Under the pieces are notes generated by a model. It made no database searches. It was not told the DNA's origin and saw nothing but the letters and a program-made list of their open reading frames with translations. From positions 39,308-103,307 of the forward strand of contig NZ_CABVPN010000029.1 in assembly GCF_902499115.1 (NCBI RefSeq): a stretch of DNA of 64,000 nucleotides, read 5' to 3'. Origin of the DNA: Burkholderia diffusa. GTDB lineage: Bacteria > Pseudomonadota > Gammaproteobacteria > Burkholderiales > Burkholderiaceae. Shown here piece by piece: positions 26,578-35,165 of the stretch (position 1 is the stretch's first letter; every line of letters begins with the position of its first letter). The translations under genes were made by a program, and so were the position numbers.

Positions 26578-27792
26578 TCATGCGAGCCAGTGCGCGAAAT
26601 CGTAATACGGCACGGCGTCGCCGCGCGCGATGCGTCGGCCGGCCGGCAGCCGTGCGAACCCGGTCGCCTGCAGCAGCGATTGCAGCGTGCCGGCGCTTTG
26701 CTGCCGCAGTGTGTCGAGGACGGGCGCGCCGGTGGCGTCGATGGTGCGGCGCACGCGCACGAAGCGTTCGCGCTGCGCATCCGGTTCGGCGTCGATGTCG
26801 ATCGGCAGCGACGGTACGGCCGGCAGGCAGTCGTCGCGTCCCTGCAGACAGCGGATCAGCGGCGCGACGAACAGCGCGAAGGCGATCATCGCCGCGCCCG
26901 GATTGCCGGGCAGCAGCACCACGGGCCGTTCGTCGAGCCGCGCGAGCGCGACGGGCTTGCCCGGTTTCATCCGCACGCCCGACACCACGAACGACGCGCC
27001 GAGCGCGGTCAGCGCGGGGCGCAGCAGGTCCTTGTCGCCGACCGATGCGCCGCCGACGCAGACAACCAGATCGCAGCGCGCGGCCATTTCGCGCAGTGCC
27101 TGATCGACGGCGGCCGGCGTGTCGGCGGCGTGTTCGCTCGCGGTGACGCCAGCACCGGTTCCCGATACCAGAGCCGCGAGCATCGGCGCGTTGCTGTTGT
27201 AGATCTGCCGGGGCGCACGCGGCTCGCCGCACGGGACGAGTTCGTCGCCGGTCGTCAGGATGCCGACCCGCAGCGGCGGCCGCACGGCGATGCGCGCGCA
27301 ACCCTGCGCGGCTGCGACGCCGACGTGCATCGCGCCGAGCCGCACGCCGGCAGGCATCAGCAGGTCGCCCGCGCGCACTTCCTCGCCGCGGCGGCGGATA
27401 TGCGATCCGCTGCGCTGCGGTGCGTCGAACGTGACGCCGCCGTCCTGCTCGCGCGCGTGCTCCTGGATCACGACGGTGTCGGCACCGGGCGGAATCAGGC
27501 TGCCGGTAAAGATTCGCGCTGCCGTGCCCGGTGCCAGCGGCGACGGCGCGTCGCCCGCGTAGCAGCGCTGCGCGACGCGCAGCGGCTCGCCGTGTTCGAG
27601 GTCGGCGTGACGGACCGCATAGCCGTCCATCGCGCTCTGGTCGGCGGGCGGCTGGTCGAGCACGGCGGAGAGCGGCGTGGCGAGCACGTGGCCGGCCGCC
27701 TGCTCGACCGGAATGGAGACGGCCGCATGCGGCGGCGCGAACGCGGCGGCGAACTGCCGTTGGGCGGTATCGAAATCGGTCAGGGGTTTCAT
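26578..27792 (-). CDS. moeA: Molybdopterin molybdenumtransferase
   Basis: 404 residues. It inserts molybdate into adenylylated molybdopterin. Conserved segments: QSAMDGYAVR (about 52-61), GTAARIFTGSLIPPGADTVV, the TGDEL run (GILTTGDELVPCGEP), VGGASVGDKDL and the MoCF motif MKPGKPVALARL followed by LLPGNPGAAM. The ATG overlaps the last base of the fdhD stop (TGATG), so the two are coupled. A 223-bp gap separates it from moaA, which may have its own promoter. Confidence 0.95.
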   Translation of the reverse strand: MKPLTDFDTAQRQFAAAFAPPHAAVSIPVEQAAGHVLATPLSAVLDQPPADQSAMDGYAVRHADLEHGEPLRVAQRCYAGDAPSPLAPGTAARIFTGSLIPPGADTVVIQEHAREQDGGVTFDAPQRSGSHIRRRGEEVRAGDLLMPAGVRLGAMHVGVAAAQGCARIAVRPPLRVGILTTGDELVPCGEPRAPRQIYNSNAPMLAALVSGTGAGVTASEHAADTPAAVDQALREMAARCDLVVCVGGASVGDKDLLRPALTALGASFVVSGVRMKPGKPVALARLDERPVVLLPGNPGAAMIAFALFVAPLIRCLQGRDDCLPAVPSLPIDIDAEPDAQRERFVRVRRTIDATGAPVLDTLRQQSAGTLQSLLQATGFARLPAGRRIARGDAVPYYDFAHWLA

Positions 27793-28661
27793 CAAGCGGT
27801 GAGCGCATGCGGTTGCGCACGCGTTGGTTCGGGTAGCGGGAGCGCGTCGGGCGACACGTATTCGACGAAGCCGTCGTTGCGGCAGAAGCCGAGCAGCCGC
27901 ACGCCGGCTTCGCGCGCGACGTCGATCGCAAGCGACGTCGGCGCCGAGATCGTCGCGATCATCGGGATGCCGACGCGCGCCGCCTTGCGCACGAGCTCGT
28001 AGCTCGCGCGGCTCGACAGGAACACGAAGCCCGCGCTCAGGTCGGCGCGACGCCGCGCGAGCCAGCCGATCAGCTTGTCGAGCGCGTTGTGGCGGCCGAC
28101 GTCCTCGAAGACTTCCTGAACGGCGCCGTCGCTGTCGCACCATGCGGCCGCATGGATGCCGCCGGTCGCCCGCATCAGCGGCTGCCGCTGCGGCAACGCG
28201 CGGGCCGCGCGCGCGACGGCGTCGGCACCGATGCCGGCCGCCGCACCCGCGGCCGCGATGCGCGGCGGATGGAGGTCGAGCTGCGCGATGCTTTCGATCC
28301 CGCAGACACCGCAGCCGGTGCGGCCGGCCAGCGCGCGCCGGTGTGCCTTCAGCGCCATGAACGCCTGCTGCGATACGGTCAGCCGTACTTCGGCGCTGGT
28401 CGGCCGATATTCGCTTTCGATGTCGAAGACGTCCGACGCGCGCTCGACGATCCCTTCGCTCAGCGCGAAGCCGAGGCCGAACGCGTCGAGGTCGATCGGC
28501 GTCGCCATCATCACCGCGTGTGCGATGCCGTTGAACACGAGTGCAACCGGCGTTTCGTCGACGACGCGATCGACGGTGTCCCATGTTTCGCCGGCACGAT
28601 GACGCGTCACGTGACACGCGCAGCTCCCGGCCGGATCGTCGGGGCGGTCGTTGGGCTCCAT
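27792..28661 (-). CDS. fdhD: Sulfurtransferase FdhD
   Basis: 289 residues. FdhD passes sulfur from IscS to the molybdenum cofactor of formate dehydrogenase-type enzymes. The conserved cysteine loop is present as GRTGCGVCGIES, with FEDVGRHNALDKLIG and SSRASYELVRKAARVGIP further on. ATG 28661 has AGGAG 12 bp upstream. It heads the cofactor operon. The YdeP-type oxidoreductase at 35166-37445 is the likeliest client in the window. A perfect hairpin lies just before its ribosome site. Confidence 0.95.
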   Translation of the reverse strand: MEPNDRPDDPAGSCACHVTRHRAGETWDTVDRVVDETPVALVFNGIAHAVMMATPIDLDAFGLGFALSEGIVERASDVFDIESEYRPTSAEVRLTVSQQAFMALKAHRRALAGRTGCGVCGIESIAQLDLHPPRIAAAGAAAGIGADAVARAARALPQRQPLMRATGGIHAAAWCDSDGAVQEVFEDVGRHNALDKLIGWLARRRADLSAGFVFLSSRASYELVRKAARVGIPMIATISAPTSLAIDVAREAGVRLLGFCRNDGFVEYVSPDALPLPEPTRAQPHALTA

Positions 28662-29068
28662 GCTGTTTTCTCCTGGGAGATCGCTCGGCGCGTGCGCCGA
28701 GCGATGGGCGCGAATTATGCCGGGGTGGTGCGCGGTGTCGCGCCGGCTCGCCACCGGCAGGCTACGAGTCGATGGTACGGGCGTTCGGCCGTGCGGCGGA
28801 TGCACAGCGTCGCGGTGCGGAAAGCAGTACAGCTGAGGGCCTCGCGGCCCCGCAACGGGTTTTCCGTACACACATCTTCGGCCCAGGGGAAAGCACAGTT
28901 TCAGCGCACGTTCGCGCGATTGCGAGTATCGTCGGAAACGCGATATCGTCATTCACGCTTCGTTGCCGTGTCTCGCGATCCGTCCACGCTTGCACGTGCC
29001 GTCGCGAAGCCGTCGCGCGACTTCCTGCTTCGAGCTGACGTTCTCACAACCACGAGCACTTTACGGTC
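28662..29068. other. Divergent promoter region between fdhD and cioA
   Basis: About 400 bp. It holds the fdhD leader hairpin on the left and the cioAB promoter on the right. No clear FNR box was found, and no coding sequence is supported. Confidence 0.5.
28681..28704 (-). promoter_or_regulatory. Perfect 11-bp hairpin in the fdhD leader
   Basis: TCGCTCGGCGC and GCGCCGAGCGA are separated by 2 nt, ending about 7 nt before the AGGAG ribosome site of fdhD. It may act on translation, or as an RNA end-stabiliser. It does not by itself show a molybdenum-cofactor riboswitch. Confidence 0.45.
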
Positions 29069-30469
29069 ATGGAAATCTTCGATGCGTTCCATCTCGCCCG
29101 ATTGCAATTCGCGTTCACGGTGTCTTTCCACATCGTGTTTCCGGCGATCAGCATCGGCATGGCGAGCTTTCTCGCGGTGCTGGAATGGCGCTATCTCGTC
29201 ACCGGCGATGCCGCCTACAAATCCATGTTCCAGTTCTGGTCGAAGATCTTCGCGATCGGCTTCGGGATGGGCGTCGTCTCCGGCGTCGTGATGGCGTACG
29301 AGTTCGGCACGAACTGGGCGGGCTTCTCGCGCGTCGCCGGCAACATCACGGGCCCGCTGCTCACGTATGAAGTGCTGACGGCGTTCTTCCTCGAAGCCGG
29401 CTTTCTCGGCGTGATGCTGTTCGGCTGGCAGCGCGTGAGCCCGCGCGCCCATTTCTTCGCGACGCTGATGGTCGCGGTCGGCACACTGATCTCCACGTTC
29501 TGGATCCTGGCGTCGAACAGCTTCATGCAGACGCCGCAGGGCTACAAGATCGAGAACGGTCTCGTCGTGCCGGTCGACTGGTTCAAGGTCGTCTTCAATC
29601 CGTCGTTCCCGTACCGTCTCGTGCACATGACGATCGCGGCGTTCATCGTCGCGGGCTTCATCGTCGCCGCGTGCGGCGCGTGGCACCTGCTGAAGGGGCG
29701 CCGCGACGAGCCCGTGAAGCGCAGCTTCTCGATGGCGCTGTGGATGCTGCTGCTGCTCGCACCGATCCAGATCGTCGCCGGCGATGCGCACGGGTTGAAC
29801 ACGCGCGAATACCAGCCGGCGAAGATCGCGGCGATCGAAGGGCTGTGGGAAACCGAGAAGGGCGGCACCGCGCTGAACCTCGTCGGGCTGCCCGACATGC
29901 AGGCCGAAACCACGCGCTATTCGATCCAGGTGCCGCACCTCGGCAGCCTGATCCTCACGCACAGCTGGGATGGCGAAATCCGCGGGCTGAAGGAATTCCC
30001 GCCGCAGGACCGCCCGTATTCGCCAATCGTGTTCTGGACGTTCCGGATCATGGCGGGCCTCGGGATGCTGATGCTGCTGACCGCGCTGCTCGGGCTGCTG
30101 CTGAGAAAGGGCGGGCGCCTGTATGAAACGCGCTGGTTCCAGTGGTTCGTGGTGGGCATGGGGCCGTCGGGTATCGTCGCGCTGCTGGCCGGCTGGATCA
30201 CGACCGAGGTCGGGCGGCAGCCGTGGACCGTATACGGCGTGCTGCGCACCGTCGATTCGGTCGCGCCGCTCAGCGCGCAGCAGGTCGGCGTGTCGCTGCT
30301 GATCTTCGTGGTCGTGTATTTCCTGGTGTTCGGGACGGGTATCTACTACATGATGAAACTGATGAAGCGCGGGCCGGCCGCCGAGGCCGGATACATCGAG
30401 CTGCACCGGCATCCGGGGCTGCGCAAGAGCGCGCTGTCCACGCCGCTGAATGTCACCGAAGCGGAGTAA
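29069..30469 (+). CDS. cioA: Cytochrome bd-type quinol oxidase subunit I (cyanide-insensitive type)
   Basis: 466 residues with about nine membrane helices. It oxidises quinol and reduces oxygen to water with high oxygen affinity. Haem ligand regions are seen at the N-terminal FHIVFPAISIGMASF and in NPSFPYRLVHMTIAAF, plus the GRQPWT motif near residue 389. The periplasmic Q-loop is short (from HGLNTREY to the next helix), as in the CioA branch rather than long-loop E. coli CydA. cydB follows after 3 bp. No cydX-like gene follows. Confidence 0.95.
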   Translation: MEIFDAFHLARLQFAFTVSFHIVFPAISIGMASFLAVLEWRYLVTGDAAYKSMFQFWSKIFAIGFGMGVVSGVVMAYEFGTNWAGFSRVAGNITGPLLTYEVLTAFFLEAGFLGVMLFGWQRVSPRAHFFATLMVAVGTLISTFWILASNSFMQTPQGYKIENGLVVPVDWFKVVFNPSFPYRLVHMTIAAFIVAGFIVAACGAWHLLKGRRDEPVKRSFSMALWMLLLLAPIQIVAGDAHGLNTREYQPAKIAAIEGLWETEKGGTALNLVGLPDMQAETTRYSIQVPHLGSLILTHSWDGEIRGLKEFPPQDRPYSPIVFWTFRIMAGLGMLMLLTALLGLLLRKGGRLYETRWFQWFVVGMGPSGIVALLAGWITTEVGRQPWTVYGVLRTVDSVAPLSAQQVGVSLLIFVVVYFLVFGTGIYYMMKLMKRGPAAEAGYIELHRHPGLRKSALSTPLNVTEAE

Positions 30470-30472
30470 GCC

Positions 30473-31480
30473 ATGCTCATCGATCTTCCTGTCGTGTGGG
30501 CCGCGATCATCGGCCTCGGCGTGTTCATCTACGTGATGCTCGACGGCTTCGACCTCGGCATTGGCCTGCTGTTTCCGTTCTTCGACGCGAAGGCCGAACG
30601 CGAAGTCATGCTGAATACCGTCGCGCCGGTATGGGACGGCAACGAGACCTTTCTCGTGCTCGGCGGCGCGGGCCTGTACGGTGCGTTCCCGGTCGTGTAT
30701 TCGACGCTGCTGCCGGCGAATTACCTGCCGCTGGTGCTGATGCTGGTCGGGCTGATCTTCCGCGGCGCGGCGTTCGAGCTGCGCGCCAAGGCGACCCGCA
30801 CGCAACACATGTGGGATCTCGCATTCATCGGCGGCTCCGCGCTCGCGGCGCTTTGCCAGGGGATCGTGCTCGGTTCGCTGCTGCAGGGCATCAAGATCGA
30901 GAACAACCAGTTCGCGGGCGGGCCGTTCGACTGGCTGTCGCCGTTCAGCCTGTTCTGCGGGATCGGCGTGCTCGTCACCTATGCGGCGCTCGGCTGCGGC
31001 TGGCTGATCCTGAAAGTCGACGGTGAGTTGCAGCGCAAGATGCGCATGCTGATGAAGCCGCTCGCGGGCGTGCTGCTCGCGGTGATGGGCGTTGTCAGCC
31101 TGTGGACCGTGATCGGGCTGCCCGCCGTCGCGCACCGCTGGTTCGGCAGCGGCAACCTCGGCTGGTTCCTGCCGGTGCCGATCCTCGTTGTCGCGTGCGT
31201 GTGGGGCATCTTCCATACGGTCAAGCGCGAGCACGAGGCGACGCCGTTCCTGCTGACGCTCGCGCTCGTGTTCCTCGGCTACACCGGGCTCGTGATCAGC
31301 ATCTGGCCGAACATCGTGCCGCCGTCGCTGACGATCTGGGACGCGTCGTCGAGCCATTCGAGCCAGCTGTTCGCGCTCGTCGGCACCGTGATCGTGCTGC
31401 CGGTCATCCTCGTGTACAACGCGATGCAGTACCGCGTGTTCCGCGGCAAGGTTCGCGAGGGTGACGCCGGCTATCACTGA
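30473..31480 (+). CDS. cioB: Cytochrome bd-type quinol oxidase subunit II
   Basis: 335 residues with eight or nine membrane helices. MLIDLPVVWAAIIGLGVFIYVMLDGFDLGIGLLF is the typical CydB start, and VAPVWDGNETFLVLGGAGLYGAFP is the conserved segment after helix 2. It starts 3 bp after cioA, so the two are one operon. It forms the partner subunit of the haem-bearing CioA. Confidence 0.95.
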   Translation: MLIDLPVVWAAIIGLGVFIYVMLDGFDLGIGLLFPFFDAKAEREVMLNTVAPVWDGNETFLVLGGAGLYGAFPVVYSTLLPANYLPLVLMLVGLIFRGAAFELRAKATRTQHMWDLAFIGGSALAALCQGIVLGSLLQGIKIENNQFAGGPFDWLSPFSLFCGIGVLVTYAALGCGWLILKVDGELQRKMRMLMKPLAGVLLAVMGVVSLWTVIGLPAVAHRWFGSGNLGWFLPVPILVVACVWGIFHTVKREHEATPFLLTLALVFLGYTGLVISIWPNIVPPSLTIWDASSSHSSQLFALVGTVIVLPVILVYNAMQYRVFRGKVREGDAGYH

Positions 31481-31656
31481 CCGGCGCGCTCCGGTGACGG
31501 GGCAGGGTGTGCGCGGGCGTATCATCACGCGCAAGCGCGGTGAATCGCGTCACCCGGCCCGGTATCGACCGGACAGCGGCCCGCCACGCGCGGGCCGCTG
31601 CACATCGGGCGACGGTGATTCGCATTGCGTATTTCATCGGCAGTCGAGACAACACC

Positions 31657-32577
31657 ATGATCGTCAGACCACGACAAAACTGGCTCAGGATGCTGTTCGT
31701 ATGGAACGGCTCCGTGCTGCAGTCGATCATTCCGCAACTCGTGTTCATGGCGATCGTCAGCACGCTGGCGGTCTTCACGAACGGGCGCATCTTCGGCGAG
31801 AAGATTCCGCTGAACACCGCGCCGTTCACGCTATTCGGGCTGGCACTCGCGATCTTCCTCGCGTTTCGCAACAACGCGAGCTTCGAGCGCTTCAAGGAGG
31901 CGCGGCTTTTGTGGGGCAACCTGCTGATCGCGGCGCGCACCGTCACGTCGCAGCTGCGGCGCTACCTGCCCGACAGCGTCGGCGACGCGGAGCGCAACCG
32001 GCTCGCCGATCTGCTGATCGCGTTCACGTATGCCTTGAAGCATCAGCTGCGTCATACCGATCCGGCGCAGGACCTGCAGCGCATCCTTGGCGCCGAGCGC
32101 GCCGCCTTGTTCGCGCACAAGTGCTATCAGCCGGTCGCGATTCTCGATGACCTGCGCGGCGGAATCGTCCGCGCGCTGGGCCGCGCGCCAGGCAGCGAAG
32201 CAACGTGCTGGATGTTCGATGCGCAACTGGCCGAGTTGGGCAAGGCGGTGGGCGGCTGCGAGCGGATCCTGACGACTCCGATCCCGTTTTCGTACAGCGT
32301 GCTGCTGCATCGCACCGTCTATGCTTATTGCGTGCTGCTGCCGTTCGGCCTCGTCGATTCGACGGAATTCTTTACGCCGCTCATTTGCGTATTCATCTCG
32401 TACACGCTGATCGCGCTCGAAGCGATCGCAAACGAGGTAGCGGAGCCGTTCGGCCTCGCACCGAACGCGCTGGCGCTCGATGCGATGGCGCGTACGATCG
32501 AGCGGTCGGTGCTCGAGCTGGGCGATCGCGCGATGCCGGACGAGTTCGTGCCGGCGTCGACGTATCAGATCACGTGA
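31657..32577 (+). CDS. Bestrophin-family (UPF0187) membrane protein
   Basis: 306 residues. MIVRPRQNWLRMLFVWNGSVLQ followed by a hydrophobic helix is the family start. The conserved core FLAFRNNASFERFKEARLLWG (about 66-86) and the NEVAEPFGLAPNALALDAM C-terminal region match bacterial bestrophin homologues, which form pentameric ion channels. An open frame runs 50 codons upstream, but this ATG gives the family N-terminus. Which ion it passes cannot be told. Confidence 0.9.
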   Translation: MIVRPRQNWLRMLFVWNGSVLQSIIPQLVFMAIVSTLAVFTNGRIFGEKIPLNTAPFTLFGLALAIFLAFRNNASFERFKEARLLWGNLLIAARTVTSQLRRYLPDSVGDAERNRLADLLIAFTYALKHQLRHTDPAQDLQRILGAERAALFAHKCYQPVAILDDLRGGIVRALGRAPGSEATCWMFDAQLAELGKAVGGCERILTTPIPFSYSVLLHRTVYAYCVLLPFGLVDSTEFFTPLICVFISYTLIALEAIANEVAEPFGLAPNALALDAMARTIERSVLELGDRAMPDEFVPASTYQIT

Positions 32578-32692
32578 GCGGCGCGGCGACGCGGCCGCGC
32601 ATGCTTCGTCGGTCCGGCCCGCAGGCGCGACATTGGGGGAACCGGCCAGGGAAGTTTGTGTAGACTCGTGCTCGTTCAATGGAGCCAACAAC

Positions 32693-33106
32693 ATGCAACT
32701 TCTCGACCACGTGTCCATCGGCGTTCCGGATATCGACCAGGCACGCCCTTTCTACGACGGTGTCATGGCCGCGCTGGGCGCGACCCGGGTTTATGACCGC
32801 GGCATCGCGCTTGGTTACGGCGAACGTTGCAATGCCGACGACACCGCCTCCACCTTCCTGGCGATTTATCTGGATCCCGCCGAAGTCGGGGCGAGCAAGC
32901 GGCACTGGTGCTTCAAGGCCGCTTCTCGCGCGCAGGTACATGCATTTTTCGAGGCAGCGCTGTCGGCGGGCGGGCGGCCCGATGGCGACCCCGGCTTGAG
33001 GCCGCACTATCACGCCGACTACTACGCCGCCTTCGTCATCGACCCGGCCGGCAACCGGATCGAGGCCGTATGCCACGCTGCGCCGTCGGCACACGAGCGG
33101 CCGTGA
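32693..33106 (+). CDS. VOC (glyoxalase/bleomycin-resistance) fold protein
   Basis: 137 residues with one VOC module pair: MQLLDHVSIGVPDIDQARPFYDGVMAALGA at the N-terminus and YYAAFVIDPAGNRIEAVCH at the C-terminus, including the usual metal-site His (residue 6) and Glu (near 128). The reaction is unknown. It stands alone between the bestrophin gene and convergent trpS. A weak ribosome site (GGAGCCAACA) precedes the ATG. Confidence 0.88.
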   Translation: MQLLDHVSIGVPDIDQARPFYDGVMAALGATRVYDRGIALGYGERCNADDTASTFLAIYLDPAEVGASKRHWCFKAASRAQVHAFFEAALSAGGRPDGDPGLRPHYHADYYAAFVIDPAGNRIEAVCHAAPSAHERP

Positions 33107-33221
33107 CGGCAGGCTTCGCCGGCTGACTGCCGGCGGCACGGCGTTGTCCCGCCGGGTAGCAAGCAAGCGCGGCGCAGGCATGCCGCCGCGCGTCGCCGCC
33201 CGCTTGCGTTGATCGCGCGCG

Positions 33222-34235
33222 TCAATCGAAGTACGTCAGCCCCATCGCGCCTTTCACCTCGGCCAGCGTCGCGCCGGCCACCTCGCGCGCATGCATCGTG
33301 CCGCGCTTCAGGATCGCCATCACCTCCGCCTTGTCCGCCTCGAATTCGCGACGACGCGCACGGATCGGCTCGATCAGCGCCTGCAGCCGCTCGTTCAGCA
33401 CGCGCTTGACGACGCTGTCGCCGAGTCCGCCACGGCGATAGTGCGCCTTCAGTTCGTCGACTTTCTGCACGTCGGGCTCGAACGCGTCGAGGAACGTGAA
33501 CACGACGTTGCCTTCGACCTGGCCGGGATCGCTCACGCGCAGGTGGTTCGGGTCCGTGTACATGTCCTTCACGGCCTGCGCGATCTCGTCGGGCGTCGAG
33601 CCGAGCGTGATCGCGTTGCCGAGCGACTTGCTCATCTTCGCCTTGCCGTCGATGCCCGGCAGCCGCGTGACCGCCGACAGCACGGCCTCGCATTCCACCA
33701 GCACGGGCTTGTCGACCGTCGCGTTGAAGCGGCGCACGAGTTCGTTGGTCTGCTCGATCATCGGCAGCTGGTCGTCGCCGACCGGCACGTGTGTCGCCTT
33801 GAACGCGGTGATGTCGGCGGCCTGGCTGACGGGATAGGTCAGGAAGCCGGCCGGGATGTCACGCTCGAAGCCGCGCAGGCGGATCTCTTCCTTGATGGTC
33901 GGGTTGCGCTCGAGGCGCGCGACCGTCACGAGGTTGAGCAGGTATTGCGACAGCTCGGCGAGCTCGGGCACCTGCGACTGGACGACGATCGTCGAGATCG
34001 CCGGATCGATGCCGACGGCCAGGTAGTCGAGCGCGACCTCGATCACGTTCTCGGTGACGCGCTGGCGGCGGCCCATGTTGTCGGTCAGCGCCTGCGTGTC
34101 GGCGAGCAGCAGGAACTGCGTCGCCTCGTGCTGCATCTGCACGCGTGCGCGCAGCGAGCCGATGTAATGGCCGAGATGCAGCGGGCCGGTCGTGCGGTCG
34201 CCGGTGAGGATGGTCGGTTGGGTCGGGTGCGTCAT
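33222..34235 (-). CDS. trpS: Tryptophanyl-tRNA synthetase
   Basis: 337 residues, class I synthetase. The HIGH motif is GPLHLGHYIGS (about 16-26), the KMSKS motif is KAKMSKSLGN (about 191-200), and the tryptophan pocket contains FLLLADTQAL. It charges tRNA-Trp. Start 34235 gives MTHPTQPTILTGDRTTG, the normal family start; the frame is open 13 codons further. A short inverted repeat (33118-33134) lies between it and the convergent VOC gene. Confidence 0.96.
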   Translation of the reverse strand: MTHPTQPTILTGDRTTGPLHLGHYIGSLRARVQMQHEATQFLLLADTQALTDNMGRRQRVTENVIEVALDYLAVGIDPAISTIVVQSQVPELAELSQYLLNLVTVARLERNPTIKEEIRLRGFERDIPAGFLTYPVSQAADITAFKATHVPVGDDQLPMIEQTNELVRRFNATVDKPVLVECEAVLSAVTRLPGIDGKAKMSKSLGNAITLGSTPDEIAQAVKDMYTDPNHLRVSDPGQVEGNVVFTFLDAFEPDVQKVDELKAHYRRGGLGDSVVKRVLNERLQALIEPIRARRREFEADKAEVMAILKRGTMHAREVAGATLAEVKGAMGLTYFD

Positions 34236-34443
34236 GGTGTGGATTGGCTCCGGATTATCGAAGCCACCAGCCATGACGTGAGCGCAGAAACGACAATGCC
34301 GCCATGGCTGGCGGCATCACGTTCGGGACATGCAAAAGGAAACGGGCCGCCTGGGTCAGGCGCGCCACCAGCGATGCACGTTCGGCGAGGCAGGTTTGGT
34401 TTGCATTGCGCGAGTATAGCGTAGTGCGGGGATGGGTGTTGCG

Positions 34444-34599
34444 TCAGCGCAGGACCGACTCCATCGCGAGATAGGCGGTTTCTGCCGACGGCCACAGCAG
34501 GTACAGCAGGCCGGCCATCAGCAGCAGCGCGCCGGCGCGTGCCAGCGGCGTGCGGTCCATGTCGTTCAGGGTGCGGATGTGCTGCTTCAGTTTCTTCAT
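34444..34599 (-). CDS. Possible small membrane protein
   Basis: 51 residues: a basic N-terminus (MKKLKQHIRTLNDMDRTPLARA), one hydrophobic helix (GALLLMAGLLYLLW), and a short tail ending SVLR. It could be a single-pass inner-membrane protein. The ribosome site is poor and no homology is recognised. The longer frame from 34680 adds a low-complexity basic region and is less likely. Confidence 0.4.
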   Translation of the reverse strand: MKKLKQHIRTLNDMDRTPLARAGALLLMAGLLYLLWPSAETAYLAMESVLR

Positions 34600-35165
34600 G
34601 CTTGCAGGCGCAACGTGCGCCACTCCAACGGTTGCTGCAACGGGTCGCATGGAGCGACGCCGGGGTGTTGCGGGCTTCAACGGGGGCTGGGTGCGGTTGG
34701 GGCACCGTGTCGTCTGGGCGGACGGCCGGGCTGGCCGATCGCGGGCATAAAAAAGGGACGGTTGAACGTCGTTTGGCTGCCGTCCATGCCCAGGCGACGG
34801 GCATCCTACCAGTTCGGCGGTGTGGACAAGGTCAAGAATTGTCGGGACAGGGGCCGCAAGGGCAGCGTCGAGTCGTTGAGACGCTGCCAGCCCGGGCTGT
34901 CGTCGTCCAGATGCAGCGATGCAATTTTTCCTGCCCGACGATCGTAAGGTATCCGTCGGCCGATTGCATCAAGGACCGGGCTGCCTCGTCAGACGGGTGC
35001 GCAGCTGCCGTCGTCGGCGGTGCGATAAGCGGATCGTTCGACGCGATGAAAGGGAGCGGCCGCCGCATCCGATGCAATGCGGCGGCCGGGGAGAGGGTGA
35101 CGAGCGGCGGCGGGCAGATTCAGGTTCGTGGCGTGCGGTACGTCGCGAACCTGCCCGCCCGCGGA
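34600..35165. other. Intergenic region, no gene seen
   Basis: About 560 bp between a small membrane ORF and the 3' end of the YdeP gene. Open frames here are overlaps of antisense frames without ribosome sites. The strongest structure is the hairpin at 35058-35087. Confidence 0.5.
35058..35087 (-). terminator. Hairpin after the YdeP-type gene
   Basis: GGCCGCCGCAT and ATGCGGCGGCC form a perfect 11-bp stem with an 8-nt loop, 79 bp after the stop of the minus-strand oxidoreductase. The trailing sequence on that strand (GCTCCCTTTC) has few T residues, so termination may be weak. Confidence 0.5.

Noticed and set aside
28949..31534. 861-codon minus-strand frame opposite cioAB
   Set aside because: Antisense shadow rich in Arg, His and Gln; no ribosome site.
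31614..31628. Sigma-54-like site before the bestrophin gene
   Set aside because: GG to GC spacing is 11, not 10, and the -24 element is poor.
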